Source of the DNA: Coix lacryma-jobi var. lacryma-jobi
Lineage: Eukaryota; Streptophyta; Magnoliopsida; Poales; Poaceae
Direction: 5' to 3'
DNA: 64,000 bases
Assembly: GCA_009763385.1 (NCBI GenBank)
Contig: CM019829.1
Location: forward strand, 40,634,339 to 40,698,338
Numbering within the stretch: the stretch's first letter is position 1; each line of letters begins with the position of its first letter. The notes under the pieces were generated by a model. The model was not told where the DNA came from, made no database searches, and worked only from the letters and a program-made list of their open reading frames with translations. Of the stretch, positions 34,752 through 44,416 are shown in pieces. The translations under genes were made by a program, and so were the position numbers.

Positions 34752-35167
34752 TGTCGGTGTTTGTTAACCGGCAACTCGTCTTGGGGATTCCCAGATAATT
34801 TGCTCGGTGGAGATCGGCGTTCGTAGAACTCGGCGAGTACACAGGGACAACGATTTATACTGGTTCAGGCCGCTTAATAGCGTAATACCTTACGTCCAGT
34901 GGTGGCGTGTGCCTTGTGTTATGATTCAAGATTCAATGATAGGGGTATGCGCCTACTTCCCCTTATATAATCGGGTGAAGCTTAGCGCATACCGAGTCCT
35001 AGTCGGTTACAACAGAGGAGTCCTATTCTAATTACAAGACTTCCTTTAGAAACTCGACTAAGTTACAAAGAGAGTCCTAATCCATGTAGACTTCGTATCA
35101 CATCTTCGTATCTCCCGTGACACCCAGGACTAGTCCGAGTAATCATCTTCTGATGATGTCTCTGACA
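34752..35167 (-). repeat. 5' LTR of element F
   Basis: 416 bp. On the minus strand it starts TGTCAGAGACATCATC at 35167 and ends ACACCGACA at 34752. A TATA-like CTTATATAATCG lies near 34970. The flank at 35168 is TTCTG; the matching duplication is outside the window. Confidence 0.8.
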
Positions 35168-36218
35168 TTCTGGTCCGTTAGACCATTCCTCTACGCTACA
35201 AGTACAATCATCTATAAGAGGAAATCCATTTTCACTTTCCTGGAGAAAAGGCACGATGCAACTTCATCAACTACATGTCTAATGAAGAACCCAAGAAGAA
35301 CAAAAGTGAAAGACGCCGTTCTCAAACGCCAAAGAAGACAAGCTATCAAGAATAGAGAGGTCAATCACGAAGAAGAAGCTATCGACACTGTCCCAGAAAA
35401 GAAAGGAGAGAAACCTCAAGACAGTGAACCACAGGAAGTGAAGACTCAGACCAGGAAATTATGGGATAAAAGGTCTGCACCTAAGAGGTACAATCAATAA
35501 CAACTTTTCAAACGTCTGACATACCTTGGGAGGTCTGAACCAAGGGAAGGTCCGGTTCATCGGACCTAAATATCCGAACCTTCGCCAAAAGGTAAAAATC
35601 GGTAGTTATCTTTATATTTACTTTCCTGCATATTTCTCATATTTAATTTATAATCATTTTTTATATCATCATATTTAATTCACAAACATTTTAATTAGAA
35701 AACAAAATAAAAAAACAATATTACTGCATCATAAACCATGAAGCCCCATGTGAATAATTCTATGATGTGTAAAACCCCACAAGAATGTTCACCGTGGTGG
35801 CATATATATATAAAAAATAATAAAAATAAATATGCATGCATTCATCCTGTGCATTTTCTCTTGCATCATAAAAATATAAAATACAAAAATATTGAGAAAG
35901 AGATCTTACTAAAATTCTAGACAACTAAGGCTTCAGTGGCCAACCGCTAATGCTTAATTTGTTCCACAAGTTTTGTTATTTATTTGAGTTTCACAGAATT
36001 TGAAAGGCGAAGAAAAGCTGACGAACAAGCAAATGCTCCATCCACTGTTAGAGCACTGTCTCAACAAACATCAACATCAATCAAAGCTATAATATAGGAA
36101 GGACATATCCACTGCCAGTCTGCTACATTGCAAGATCGAACGACTACGTCAACATTCAGCTTGGAGGAAGGTAATCCTTTTAAGTTTTTCCTTCTATAAA
36201 CAAATTCAAAAAAAAATC

Positions 36219-36380
36219 TGAGCACATGAAGGCTCACCCCTAAAAAGAAAAGAACAAAAATATGTGGGCATATGAAGGCTCACCATTAATTAAAAAAAAG
36301 AACAAAAAAAATGTGAGCACATGAAGGCTCACCATTAATTAAAAAATAGACAAAAATATATGGGCACATGAAGGCTCAAC
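36219..36380 (+). repeat. Four-copy tandem repeat in element G
   Basis: Four copies of GAGCACATGAAGGCTCACC or variants (GGGCATATGAAGGCTCACC) at about 36219, 36262, 36312 and 36361, separated by A-rich linkers, period about 45-50 bp. Confidence 0.85.
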
Positions 36381-36442
36381 GCTATTAAGGGAACTAGCTT
36401 GGGGGAGACGCACCCCCGTTATCGTTGCGATTCAGGTATGTC

Positions 36443-36477
<35 letters not shown>

Positions 36478-36480
36478 TAC
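36443..36480 (+). repeat. TTA microsatellite
   Basis: About 12 uninterrupted TTA units followed by degenerate ACTACTA and TATTATTA. Confidence 0.9.
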
Positions 36481-37035
36481 TAAAACTACTAATACTATTA
36501 TTATTATTAGCTTTTATATTATATCTTAAAGTGTCTTAGATTAAATAATTAAAATAGTGTGTCTAGATTGTTTTAAGAAGTTGATGACTAAAGGAGAACC
36601 CTCTCTCTCTAATCTTTTGCATGGAAATGATGAATAGTTGCTCTATCTAATTTCTTTCAAGTACCTGGTCTTCAAAGCATGGGGTTTCCTAATTAATAAT
36701 GATTCCTTAAAATAAAATTAAATGCATGGTTGGCAAACACTTAATCTAAGGTCTAGGTAATTGGGATATGACATGTGATGATCTAAGCTGCTATTATCTT
36801 GTTCTAAACAATACTAGAGTTCCGGAGATTTCTAAATATAAACATGACTGATAATTGCATTGAGTTAAATTAAGCTTTGTTGACCCTATGAGTAGTTTAT
36901 CATGCCATTGAATTGAGATCACTTACACATTTCATCCATCTTCCACATAAATGTTCATAATTATCTGTTGCTACCCTCTCAGAAGCTTGTTGGAAGCATA
37001 TGGCTATTAAAAAAAGAAAGAAAAAAAGAGAGAAA

Positions 37036-37123
37036 GATCCGAGGAAATAAAAAGGGATAAGTGTCTGAAACCTCAAAAAGATAGATCCCGAGGAAATAAA
37101 AAGGGACAAGTGTCCGGAACCTC
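37036..37123 (+). repeat. Two-copy repeat in element G
   Basis: GAGGAAATAAAAAGGGA followed by AAGTGTC(T/C)G(A/G)AACCTC occurs twice, about 48 bases apart. Confidence 0.75.
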
Positions 37124-37589
37124 GTAAAAAAATATATATATCAGAAAAAATAGGCACATGCCCGATAGTAGAATTAGCCTAATAGCCATATGTCTCTGAT
37201 AAACAGAAGAGAGTGAAATATATTCAAAAGAGCATCCGACTCTATTTTTCCATATACATGCACTTCTTTATTCAATGGTTGGTTGACTTTCTCTTTGGAT
37301 CCATTGTTTAATTTGACAACATATGTATTAAAGCTTTTAAAAAAAATTATTAAAACTCCGGGATAAAGGTGAAGTGAAGGAACTACAAACATAGTGCTTG
37401 ATTTGATCGTTCAATCTTTCAATTACTCAAGATCTAAGGTAAAAGTAATAAGCCCCATGAAGAATAACATAATATATTTTGGAGAATTTTTGTTTAACAA
37501 CACGTATACTTGTTGGAAGTGAAGATATTGTAGCAACTCCTGATCCATTGTTAATTTTTAGTTTTGCTAAGGGACTAGCAAAAGGTAAG

Positions 37590-37600
37590 CTTGAGGGAGT
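37590..37600 (+). other. Polypurine tract of element G
   Basis: CTTGAGGGAGT immediately before the LTR start TGTTGACACTGG, preceded by GCTAAGGGACTAGCAAAAGG, a hairpin-like block seen at this place in Tat-type gypsy elements. Confidence 0.7.
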
Positions 37601-38889
37601 TGTTGACACTGGTTATTTATCAAAATTAAAGGATAAATAAATATGAAAAGGGCATGAATTCAGTCACCAATAAAGGTTTAGGGTTTTAATTGACAATATT
37701 CTACGAGTTTTGGTGGATTGTGATTCTGCAGGGACTAAACAGGAAAACCAAAACTGATTACTTCTCCTAGAAGGAAACAGACGGAAGATTACGGAACCGG
37801 CACGTCAGGAATAGTCCAGAAGGACCTAGAGGACACCAGAGGACACCACGAGGCGGGACACCCCGAGAGGCCGCCACGTGGGACCAACCGGTCCCACCCT
37901 ATGACCAGTCGGTCACCCCTTGGGCCCGATGGCCTCCGCCTTCTGGAACCTTCCTCCACCGCCTTTGAGGATCCATCTCAGCCCTACGTTAAGTCGGTTT
38001 GATCTAACGACCGTGGTTGATCCCTCAGGGCTATATATACAGGACCCCAGGCCCCAGGGTGGAACAAGTCTCTCTTCAGAAAAGTCTACGCCTCATTCAG
38101 AAACCCTAGAAGAAGACTTCAAGAGCCAGCTTTCAAGTAGAAGACTAGTTACCCCTCTAGTTTAGGTTTAGAACCTAGTCTTATACTAGAACTAGAAGAG
38201 AGAGAGAGAGGAAGAGATCAAGAAGGAGCTCTGTCCTGTCGGATCAACTTCTTCATCTTGTACCTGCAGATTCAAGTTCATCTTCAACTTGCTTCAGTTG
38301 CAGATTCAAGTTCATCTTCAACTTGCTTCAGCGATTGTTTCGGTAATCAACGTCTATATTTAAGTTTGAGCCATTGTTCTTATTATTCTTAAGGTTTATG
38401 ACTCTCTTTTGAGTACTTTAATTCTAGATGCGCTAGAGTTAGAGTAGTTGGATATTGTACGCGTGGTGCTTAGACTTGATAGCTCATAAATGCCTCCTAT
38501 AATGCCGGTAGTAGTGGTTGTTTGCAAGGGTGACTCTTATAGCCTTGTTGATTCTTCTATAGTCCACTTACCCATGTGTAGGCTCGGTAGGATTATACAT
38601 TTGCATAAAAGACTCATATTCTGTTTGTGACATTTTATGGCAACTTTCCCACTAAGAATAATATAAACATATCACTCTTAAATTGGAATTAGACAGCCTT
38701 AGTGATCCCCTCTATACTTCTAGATTCTCCGTCCTTGTTAGCTACTCAGGGGTTAGACTTTAAGGCTTAACACTATCCGTTCCTTTGGGTTCGATATTAA
38801 AACTGGGTTACTCCGATGAAGTGCTACATCGGTAGATTTTATCTGTGCGCTTGCGGATAAAGTAGAGTGCGCGTTAATTTATACCAACA
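37601..38889 (+). repeat. 3' LTR of element G (Tat/Athila-like gypsy)
   Basis: 1289 bp, TGTTGACAC...ATACCAACA. TATA box TATATATA at 38032-38039. Near the end it has CTGTGCGCTTGCGGAT, a block also found at the ends of LTRs H and J. The flank after it is TCTAT; the five bases before it are polypurine tract, so this is a 3' LTR and not a solo LTR. Confidence 0.78.
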
Positions 38890-39219
38890 TCTATCTATCC
38901 TAAATGTGATCATACTCACTCAGTGTCTTGATCACTAAAACAAAGAGCCCTGTAGGATATACCTTTGCCTTTGGGCCCCTTTGCTCTATTTCTTCTCTTC
39001 TTACAATTCACCAATGGTAGAGCACTTGATCACTTCAATTATTGCATGTGGGTATCACCATCCTCCATGGTTGCCACATTACTAGCTCCACCACTTGGCT
39101 TGGTTGTAATCCTTTCTCATTAGCTACACACATGCTTAGTAATAGGATTAGACCAAATAGGTTTCATCAATTAACTAAAACCAAACTAGAGCTTTCACTC
39201 GGGGCGGAAGGAGGGGTAT
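38890..39219. other. Unassigned DNA between LTR G and the CACTA cluster
   Basis: About 330 bp, no gene, no clear repeat. A block AACTAAAACCAAACTAGAGC near 39172 may be the edge of another element. Confidence 0.5.
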
Positions 39220-39988
39220 ATATACTAGAAACATCACTAGCGGTTGCCTTAAGAAAACGCGTGTGGATCCACAGGCGATTATCATAAGCTAACCGCTAGT
39301 GTAAATGTAACATTTAAACTAGCGGTTGGCTTATACCACTACAGGACGTCAGGCTTTGCCGAGTGCTGGCAGCACTCGGCAAAGGCTTTGTCGAGTGCCG
39401 CACTTGGCAAAGGACACTTAGCGAAGAAAAAGTCGGCAAAGATTTCTTTGCCGAGTGCCAAATATCGGGCACTCAGCAAAGGCTTCGCCGAGTGCCAGGT
39501 CAGCACTCGGCGAAGCAAACGGGAGCCATCAACTAACGGCCTCTTTGCCGAGTGCTGAACGGATTGGCACTCGGCAAAGGGGGCCGTGGACTGGCACTCG
39601 GCAAAGAGGGCATCTTTGCTGAGTGTCATGGTCTCGGCACTCGGCAAAGAGGCCGAGCTGGGGAAAATTTGCCCAGCTTTGCCGAGTGCCGTGGCATCTT
39701 TGCCGAGTGTGGCACTCGGCAAAGCTGGGAAAAATTGATTTTTTTCTGTTTTCATTTTCCTACACAGAAAACATAATATATATATATATATATCACACAT
39801 CCATATTCCATTTCAGACAATCACATGCATATATATATCACACATGCATATCCATTTTAGACAAATATCACACGTTCAGTCTCCATGCATCACAAGGTCA
39901 CAAGTTTATCACAAGTTCACAAGTCCATCACAAGCTCACAAGTCCATCACATCCATCTCACAAGTCCATAACAAATCTAAGTCGGCCA

Positions 39989-41215
39989 TCACTGCTCACC
40001 TTGGTGCTCAGATTGTGAAGAACCCCCACCTTGCCACCCGTGCGACGACCCGCCCGAAGGACCACCTTGCGAACCTTGCCACCCGGGCGGCGGAGGTCCA
40101 AATGGCCACCCGGTGTACCCCGACTGGCTAGGAAGGTAACCTAGCCACCCATAGGGCGGAGGAGGGCCACCGGAGAGCCACCCAGACTGCGGAGGAGGGC
40201 CACCAGCGATGTGCTGAGTGTGCGGAGGAAGGCCGGGTTGAGGAGTCGGCGCCGAACCCTCCGACTGTGAGTGCACAAAGGAGAAGCAAATTCGTTAGCA
40301 CCTGGAGGACGACCGTAAAAGTTAAGGCAATATAAACAACCATATATACTCACCGGAGTCCCTATCGAAGGAGTACTAGGAGGCACAAAAGGAGTGAGCA
40401 GCGAGGGAGGCACGACAACACCCGGGATGTTCAGGCTCCCAAAGAAGTGAGCTATGTCCTGCGTCCTCTGCGCCTCCCGCTCGTGGACGGCTAGTAACTC
40501 GCGACGATGGGCCTCCGCCTGGGTCTCGTGCAGGGCCTGCAACCTCTGCACCTGGTCCATCTAGACCTGCATCTGGGCCTGCAATATTCCTCCTGCAAGG
40601 TTTAAACAATGGAAAGGCGGTATATGTGTAAAAGCAATGAACGACGAATAGAACAGTACTTACCTGAAGTTGTGCCATCATCTGTTGTGAGGTCGGCTGT
40701 CGAGATCGTATGGGGACGAAGGAGCTCGTGCTGGCAGCTCAAATCTCGGCGAGGTTGGGAATAGAGGACGAGTCAACTACGCTGTTGGCTCTCCAGTACT
40801 GGTCGTGCTGCTTCCCTCCTCCCAGCCTCATCACCAGGTCTGTATCTAGGGGTTGGGTGGCCGGATCGAAGTCCACCCCATGGCGCTCGCGAGCCGCCGA
40901 GGTGTACTTGGTGACCTTGGTGTAGGCGTTCGCGTTGGTGTACGCCTCGGGCCTGGCGTTCGGGATGTACTGGGTGCTCACCGCAGTCGCCTTGCCCTAG
41001 TGTGACAAGTTGTATGCCTTAAAAGGGGGGCACTCCTCACCACCATGCGACTGGGACTGCGAGGTTGAGGCTAAATATGATTACACATATGATTACAAGT
41101 AATGAGTAATTGAGTGTTAGAATAAAAAAACTCAGTAGTGCATACCCATCTGTCGGCGTACGCGTTGAGGCTAAGGTTGCCTTGGTGGTGTGGCACCCCA
41201 GGCATCTGCAGGCGG
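39989..41215 (-). pseudogene. CACTA accessory protein remnant (Transposase_24 / Ptta/En/Spm type)
   Basis: Minus-strand gene remnant. Upstream piece about 41150-41215 with HHQGNLSLNAYADRW, then from about 41060 SHGGEECPPFKAYNLSH, a stop (TAG near 40997), YTNANAYTKVTKYTSAARE, HGVDFDPATQ, and AQLQ ending exon at 40664. Next exon 40592-40354: a TAG at 40561-40563, then a coiled coil QRLQALHETQAEAHRREL and GSLNIPGVVVPP. Last exon 40264-39989 is Gly/Pro/Ser-rich (PPPGWQGSQGGPSGG). Introns have GT-AG ends (40353-40265, 40663-40593). This is the second, non-DDE protein of plant CACTA elements, likely a DNA-binding partner. Two stops show decay. Confidence 0.75.
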
Positions 41216-41335
41216 CAGTCTCAGCGGGCACAGGCGTTCCTACATATGTAAGCGAGTAATAAAACCAGCTATTACATCTACACGGCGTTCCTACCATCTA
41301 ATAGGTGAAGGATAGGTCCTAATCCCACCCGAGAA

Positions 41336-41518
41336 TGCGTAGATGTGTTAGTTTCCATGTTCTACTCCTATCCAAGACAGAATTTCGATAGCACCTCCTC
41401 GTTGTTCTCCCGATACACGTCCTGGCAGGGAGAGTGTGTATCCGGAGAACAACGGGGTGGTGGTGCCAAAACTCCGACTCCGACAGGAGCAGAACATGGA
41501 AACTAGCTCATCTACGCA
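41336..41518. repeat. 82-bp imperfect inverted repeat in CACTA-1
   Basis: Arms 41336-41417 and 41437-41518 are near reverse complements: TGCGTAGATG, TAGTTTCCATGTTCT and CGTTGTTCTCC...ATACA match at both ends of the arms, with a weaker middle. The 19-base loop makes a strong hairpin. Confidence 0.85.
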
Positions 41519-42135
41519 TCCACGGGTTGTCCAAAATACGTGGACAATCCGAAAGAGATACGGTCGCAGATATGCAAAGGTCTCAATATCTAAGACTATA
41601 TCTCTTTCGAACGGGAGACACCTAACTAGGTTACGCGACCAAAGACTAAATACCTAAGGATACTGATAGAGGGGTTATACCTAAGGTGTCGGTGAGGTCA
41701 GGGTAGCGAGGCGGTGGTGACTGGGTGCAGTGGCGAGACGACGCGGTGCAGGCAGACCCGCAACGCCGACGAAGACGATTGGGGTCGCCGAGTCCCTCCC
41801 ACGGGTCCTCTCCTGCCAAAAAAGATCATATGGTTAGTCTCGACCGAAAATTTCAGCAGCACCTCCCCTGCACGGGGAGGTTCCCAAAACCTGCAGAAAA
41901 CGTCGGCACGAAGGCCAACAACCACATATATCTTCATAGAAGCCATCTAATTAACTTCTATTTGCATACTTCTACTAATATTACTACTTCTACTACTAAC
42001 ACAACAACTACTACTACTAACTACTAATATTGCTATTAACTACTTACTAATTACTACTACTAACTACTTACTTACTAATTACCGTGTCGGCGACGGACGA
42101 TGACGTTGACAACGGCAAGACGACGACAGGGACGT

Positions 42136-42268
42136 CCTTCTCCTCCCTTCTCCTTCCTCTTCTTCTTCTTCTTCTTCTTCTTCTTCCTCCTCCTCCTCCT
42201 CCTCCTCCTCTTCTTCTTCCTCCTCTGCCTCCTCCTTTCCTCCTCCTCCTTTCTTCCTCCTCCTCCTC
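42136..42268. repeat. Pyrimidine-rich simple repeat (CTT/CCT)n
   Basis: Runs of CTT then CCT and mixtures; it gives spurious Arg/Glu/Lys-rich or Leu/Pro-rich frames on both strands. A very GC-rich block (42270-42480) follows. Confidence 0.9.
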
Positions 42269-42727
42269 GCGGCTTGGGCCGAGCAGCAGAGGCCGAGGGC
42301 GGCGGCCGGGGCCGGGACCGCGCGGGGGCGGCGACTGGAGCCTGGACGGCGCGGGCACGGCGCGGAGGCCGGGCGCGCGGGCGCGGCGCGGCGCGGCGGG
42401 CGGGGGCGACGGCGGCGGGCGGCGGCGGCGTGCGAGCTGGCAGCGGGGCGCGTGGTGTGTTTGAGTGTGTGCGTGTGTGGGTGGCGGCCGAACTGTTTTG
42501 TATTTTTTCTTTTCGAACGTCTTTGCCGAGTGCCAGATCGGCTGGCCTCTTTGCCGAGTGCCAGCCGATCTGGATCTGGCACTCGGCAAAGAGTGGACAC
42601 GTGCAGGCGCCTGTGGACCTCTTTGTCGAGTGCCACCTGGCTAGGCACTCGGCAAAGAGGGAAACTTTGCCGAGTCCCAGCTGGCGCGGCACTCGGCAAA
42701 GAGCCTCTTTGCCGAGTGTCAGGGCTG

Positions 42728-43726
42728 ACACTCGGCGAAGTTTTTATTTTTATTTGGTTTTTGCCTCCAATTTTTTTGAGGCACTTCCATACTACCACTA
42801 TCAACATGTTCAAATTTGACACTTTATCAAACTTTTTGTTATATTTTTTGACTTTATTTCATTTTCTTGAATTTTCCTAAAAGACGCTAGTTTGATCTGC
42901 GGGTGCATCGAATAATGGATTTTGATGATTCAAAAAAAGTTATTCTTATTCTTAACTGTACGTTGAGGCCAAATCCAAAAACTGACCTGACGTCTCGATC
43001 AACGTGCTCACGGGACAACGCTTCCAAATTACGTGCGGGCGGTTTTTTAATTATAAAAAATGCAAATGAATTTCGAAAATCGCGAAACTTGGTGAGATGT
43101 TGTTACATCATATGCATATGCCGTGAAAAAAATTTGAGAAAGTTTCGAGCAAGTTGTCACGTACGATACTTACAAAAAAAGGGTTTTCTGTTGTCATATA
43201 AGGCCATCACTAAGGACCTTATGTGACTATTTTTATCACAATTTTTGTGACAATTACAGTTGTCGTAGATCATAAATTGTCATAAAAATAGCTTGTAATT
43301 GTCACAGAAGGTCCTTAGTGACGGGCCTTCTATGATAACAGAAAACCCTCTAATCGTCGTAGAAGACCTCATTTTTTAGTGTCTATTTGCATTTTTTATT
43401 ATTAAAAAACCGCCTGCACGTAATTTGGAGGCGTTGCCCCGTGAGCACGTTGATCGAAACCTCAGGTCAGTTTTTGGATTCGGCCTCAACATACGGTTAA
43501 GAACAAGAATAATATTTTTTAAATCATGAAAATCCATTATTCGATGCACCCGCAGTTCAAACTTGTGTCTTTCGGGAAAATTCATGTAAATGAAATAAAG
43601 TCAAAAAAATATAACAAAAAGTTTTGAAAAATTATCCAATTTGAACATGTTGACCATGGTGATATGTGAAAAGTGTTAAAAAATTTGGCGGCAAAAATCT
43701 TAAAAAAAAACCACTTTGCCGAGTGT
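42728..43726. repeat. Large inverted repeat in CACTA-1 (arms about 340 bp)
   Basis: Arms 42728-43067 and 43385-43726. Shared blocks include AACATGTTCAAATT, GCGGGTGCATCGAATAATGG, CCAAAAACTGACCTGA and GATCAACGTGCTCACGGG, each present once per arm in opposite sense. The arms start in the CACTCGGC subterminal repeats, so part of one transposon end is duplicated in reverse. The loop is about 320 bp. Confidence 0.9.
43181..43348. mobile_element. Palindromic MITE-like element in the loop of the large inverted repeat
   Basis: 168 bp, starts GGGTTTTCTGTTGTCATA and ends TATGATAACAGAAAACCC. Complementarity continues inward (CACTAAGGACCTT against AAGGTCCTTAGTG), so nearly the whole length folds. No clear target duplication; family not named. 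Confidence 0.7.
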
Positions 43727-44231
43727 CAGGCCTGGCACTCGGCAAAGATTGGTTGTTTGCTGAGTGCCAGCCTGTCGGCACTTGGCAAAGAGTATCTCTT
43801 TGCCGAGTGCCAAATGGCTGACACTCGGCAAAGGTAACGGCCATGGATGTCGTTTGCCCCGGCGAGATTTGCCGAGTGCCCTTCTTTGCCGAGTGCCTGA
43901 CTCTAGGCAAAGAGGCCTCTTTACCGAGTGCCCATCTTTGCCGAGTGCCGGACACTCGGCAAAGGTGGCCTCTGCCTAGTGTCGTTCTTTGCCGAGTGCC
44001 ACGTGGCCAGGCACTCGACAAAGATGCTCTTTGCCGAGTGCCCGATATTTGGCACTCGGCAAACCTCCAGGCACTCGACAAAGCTCCAGTTTCCTGTAGT
44101 ATACAAACCGCCTGTGAAAATGGATTTTTTTACTAAGTCGTGACTCACCCATTTCTTTACCTAGCCGGTCCTAAAGTGAAACCGTCAGTAAAAAAACAGG
44201 ACCGACGGCTTAGAGCTCTTTTCTAGTAGTG

Positions 44232-44416
44232 GAATGTCTAACCAGGATTATTGATCCCATCAGTCTTGGGTCCAAAACTCGCCGAGACTAAATGTAAAAG
44301 CCGAAAGTCTCATCTCTACTAGTGAATGAACAAGAGCCCCTCCCCCACCCCACCCACCCCACACCTGCGAAAGGCTGTCATACTAATATGTGCAGCCCAG
44401 GTAAAAGAATATCGTT
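44232..44416. other. Unassigned DNA between the two CACTA elements
   Basis: About 185 bp with no gene. It contains TCTCTACTAGTG near 44316, which may be another CACTA-type terminus, and a C-rich run (44338-44372). Confidence 0.5.

Larger units (their letters stand above)
31922..35167 (-). mobile_element. Element F: Tat/RIRE2-like gypsy, 5' part
   Basis: Minus-strand element with a short 416-bp LTR (34752-35167), primer binding site (34731-34749), leader, gag and protease region, cut at 31922 by element D. The rest lies left of the window beyond D. The short LTR and gag/PR motifs fit the RIRE2/Retand group of Tat elements; the subfamily name is inferred. Confidence 0.82.
35168..37589 (+). other. 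Internal region of element G with an unidentified coding remnant
   Basis: AT-rich DNA between F and the polypurine tract of G. The first 330 bases are open on the plus strand to a stop near 35500 and code a Lys/Glu-rich segment (ATSTIIYKRK, later EEAIDTVPEKKGEKP) that I do not recognise; its start is cut by F. The rest is non-coding and holds a four-copy repeat (36219-36380), a TTA microsatellite and a two-copy repeat near 37036-37123. Membership in element G is inferred from the continuous run up to the G polypurine tract. Confidence 0.5.
39337..44101. mobile_element. CACTA-1: 4.8-kb CACTA transposon with decayed transposase genes
   Basis: The left end is CACTACAGGACG (39337) and the right end TTTCCTGTAGTA (44101; last base A instead of G). 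It is flanked by the 3-bp duplication TAC (39334-39336 and 44102-44104). Both ends carry dense direct and inverted CTTTGCCGAGTGC/GCACTCGGCAAAG words (39350-39725, 42520-42740, 43713-44090), where transposase would bind. It contains a Transposase_24-like gene remnant (39989-41215), a pyrimidine-rich simple repeat and large inverted repeats. No DDE transposase domain was found, so it is non-autonomous. Confidence 0.93.
39220..44231. mobile_element. Possible outer CACTA-like element hosting CACTA-1
   Basis: The right side ends CTTTTCTAGTAGTG (44218-44231), a CACTACTAGAAAAG-type terminus. The left side has TATACTAGAAAC (from about 39221), a decayed partner, followed by ACTAGCGGTT words (39236, 39321) typical of subterminal repeats. 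No target duplication could be matched, so the left edge is uncertain. Confidence 0.35.

Noticed and set aside
36219..36380. CRISPR-like array
   Set aside because: Four short repeats with A-rich linkers inside a plant retrotransposon; imperfect repeats and no unique spacers.
37601..38889. Solo LTR
   Set aside because: The preceding bases are a polypurine tract typical of the inside of the element, and the flanks (GGAGT and TCTAT) do not match, so it is a 3' LTR.
42068..42822. Long frames with Arg/Glu/Lys or Leu/Ser/Pro runs on both strands
   Set aside because: Produced by the CTT/CCT simple repeat and neighbouring GC-rich DNA in CACTA-1.
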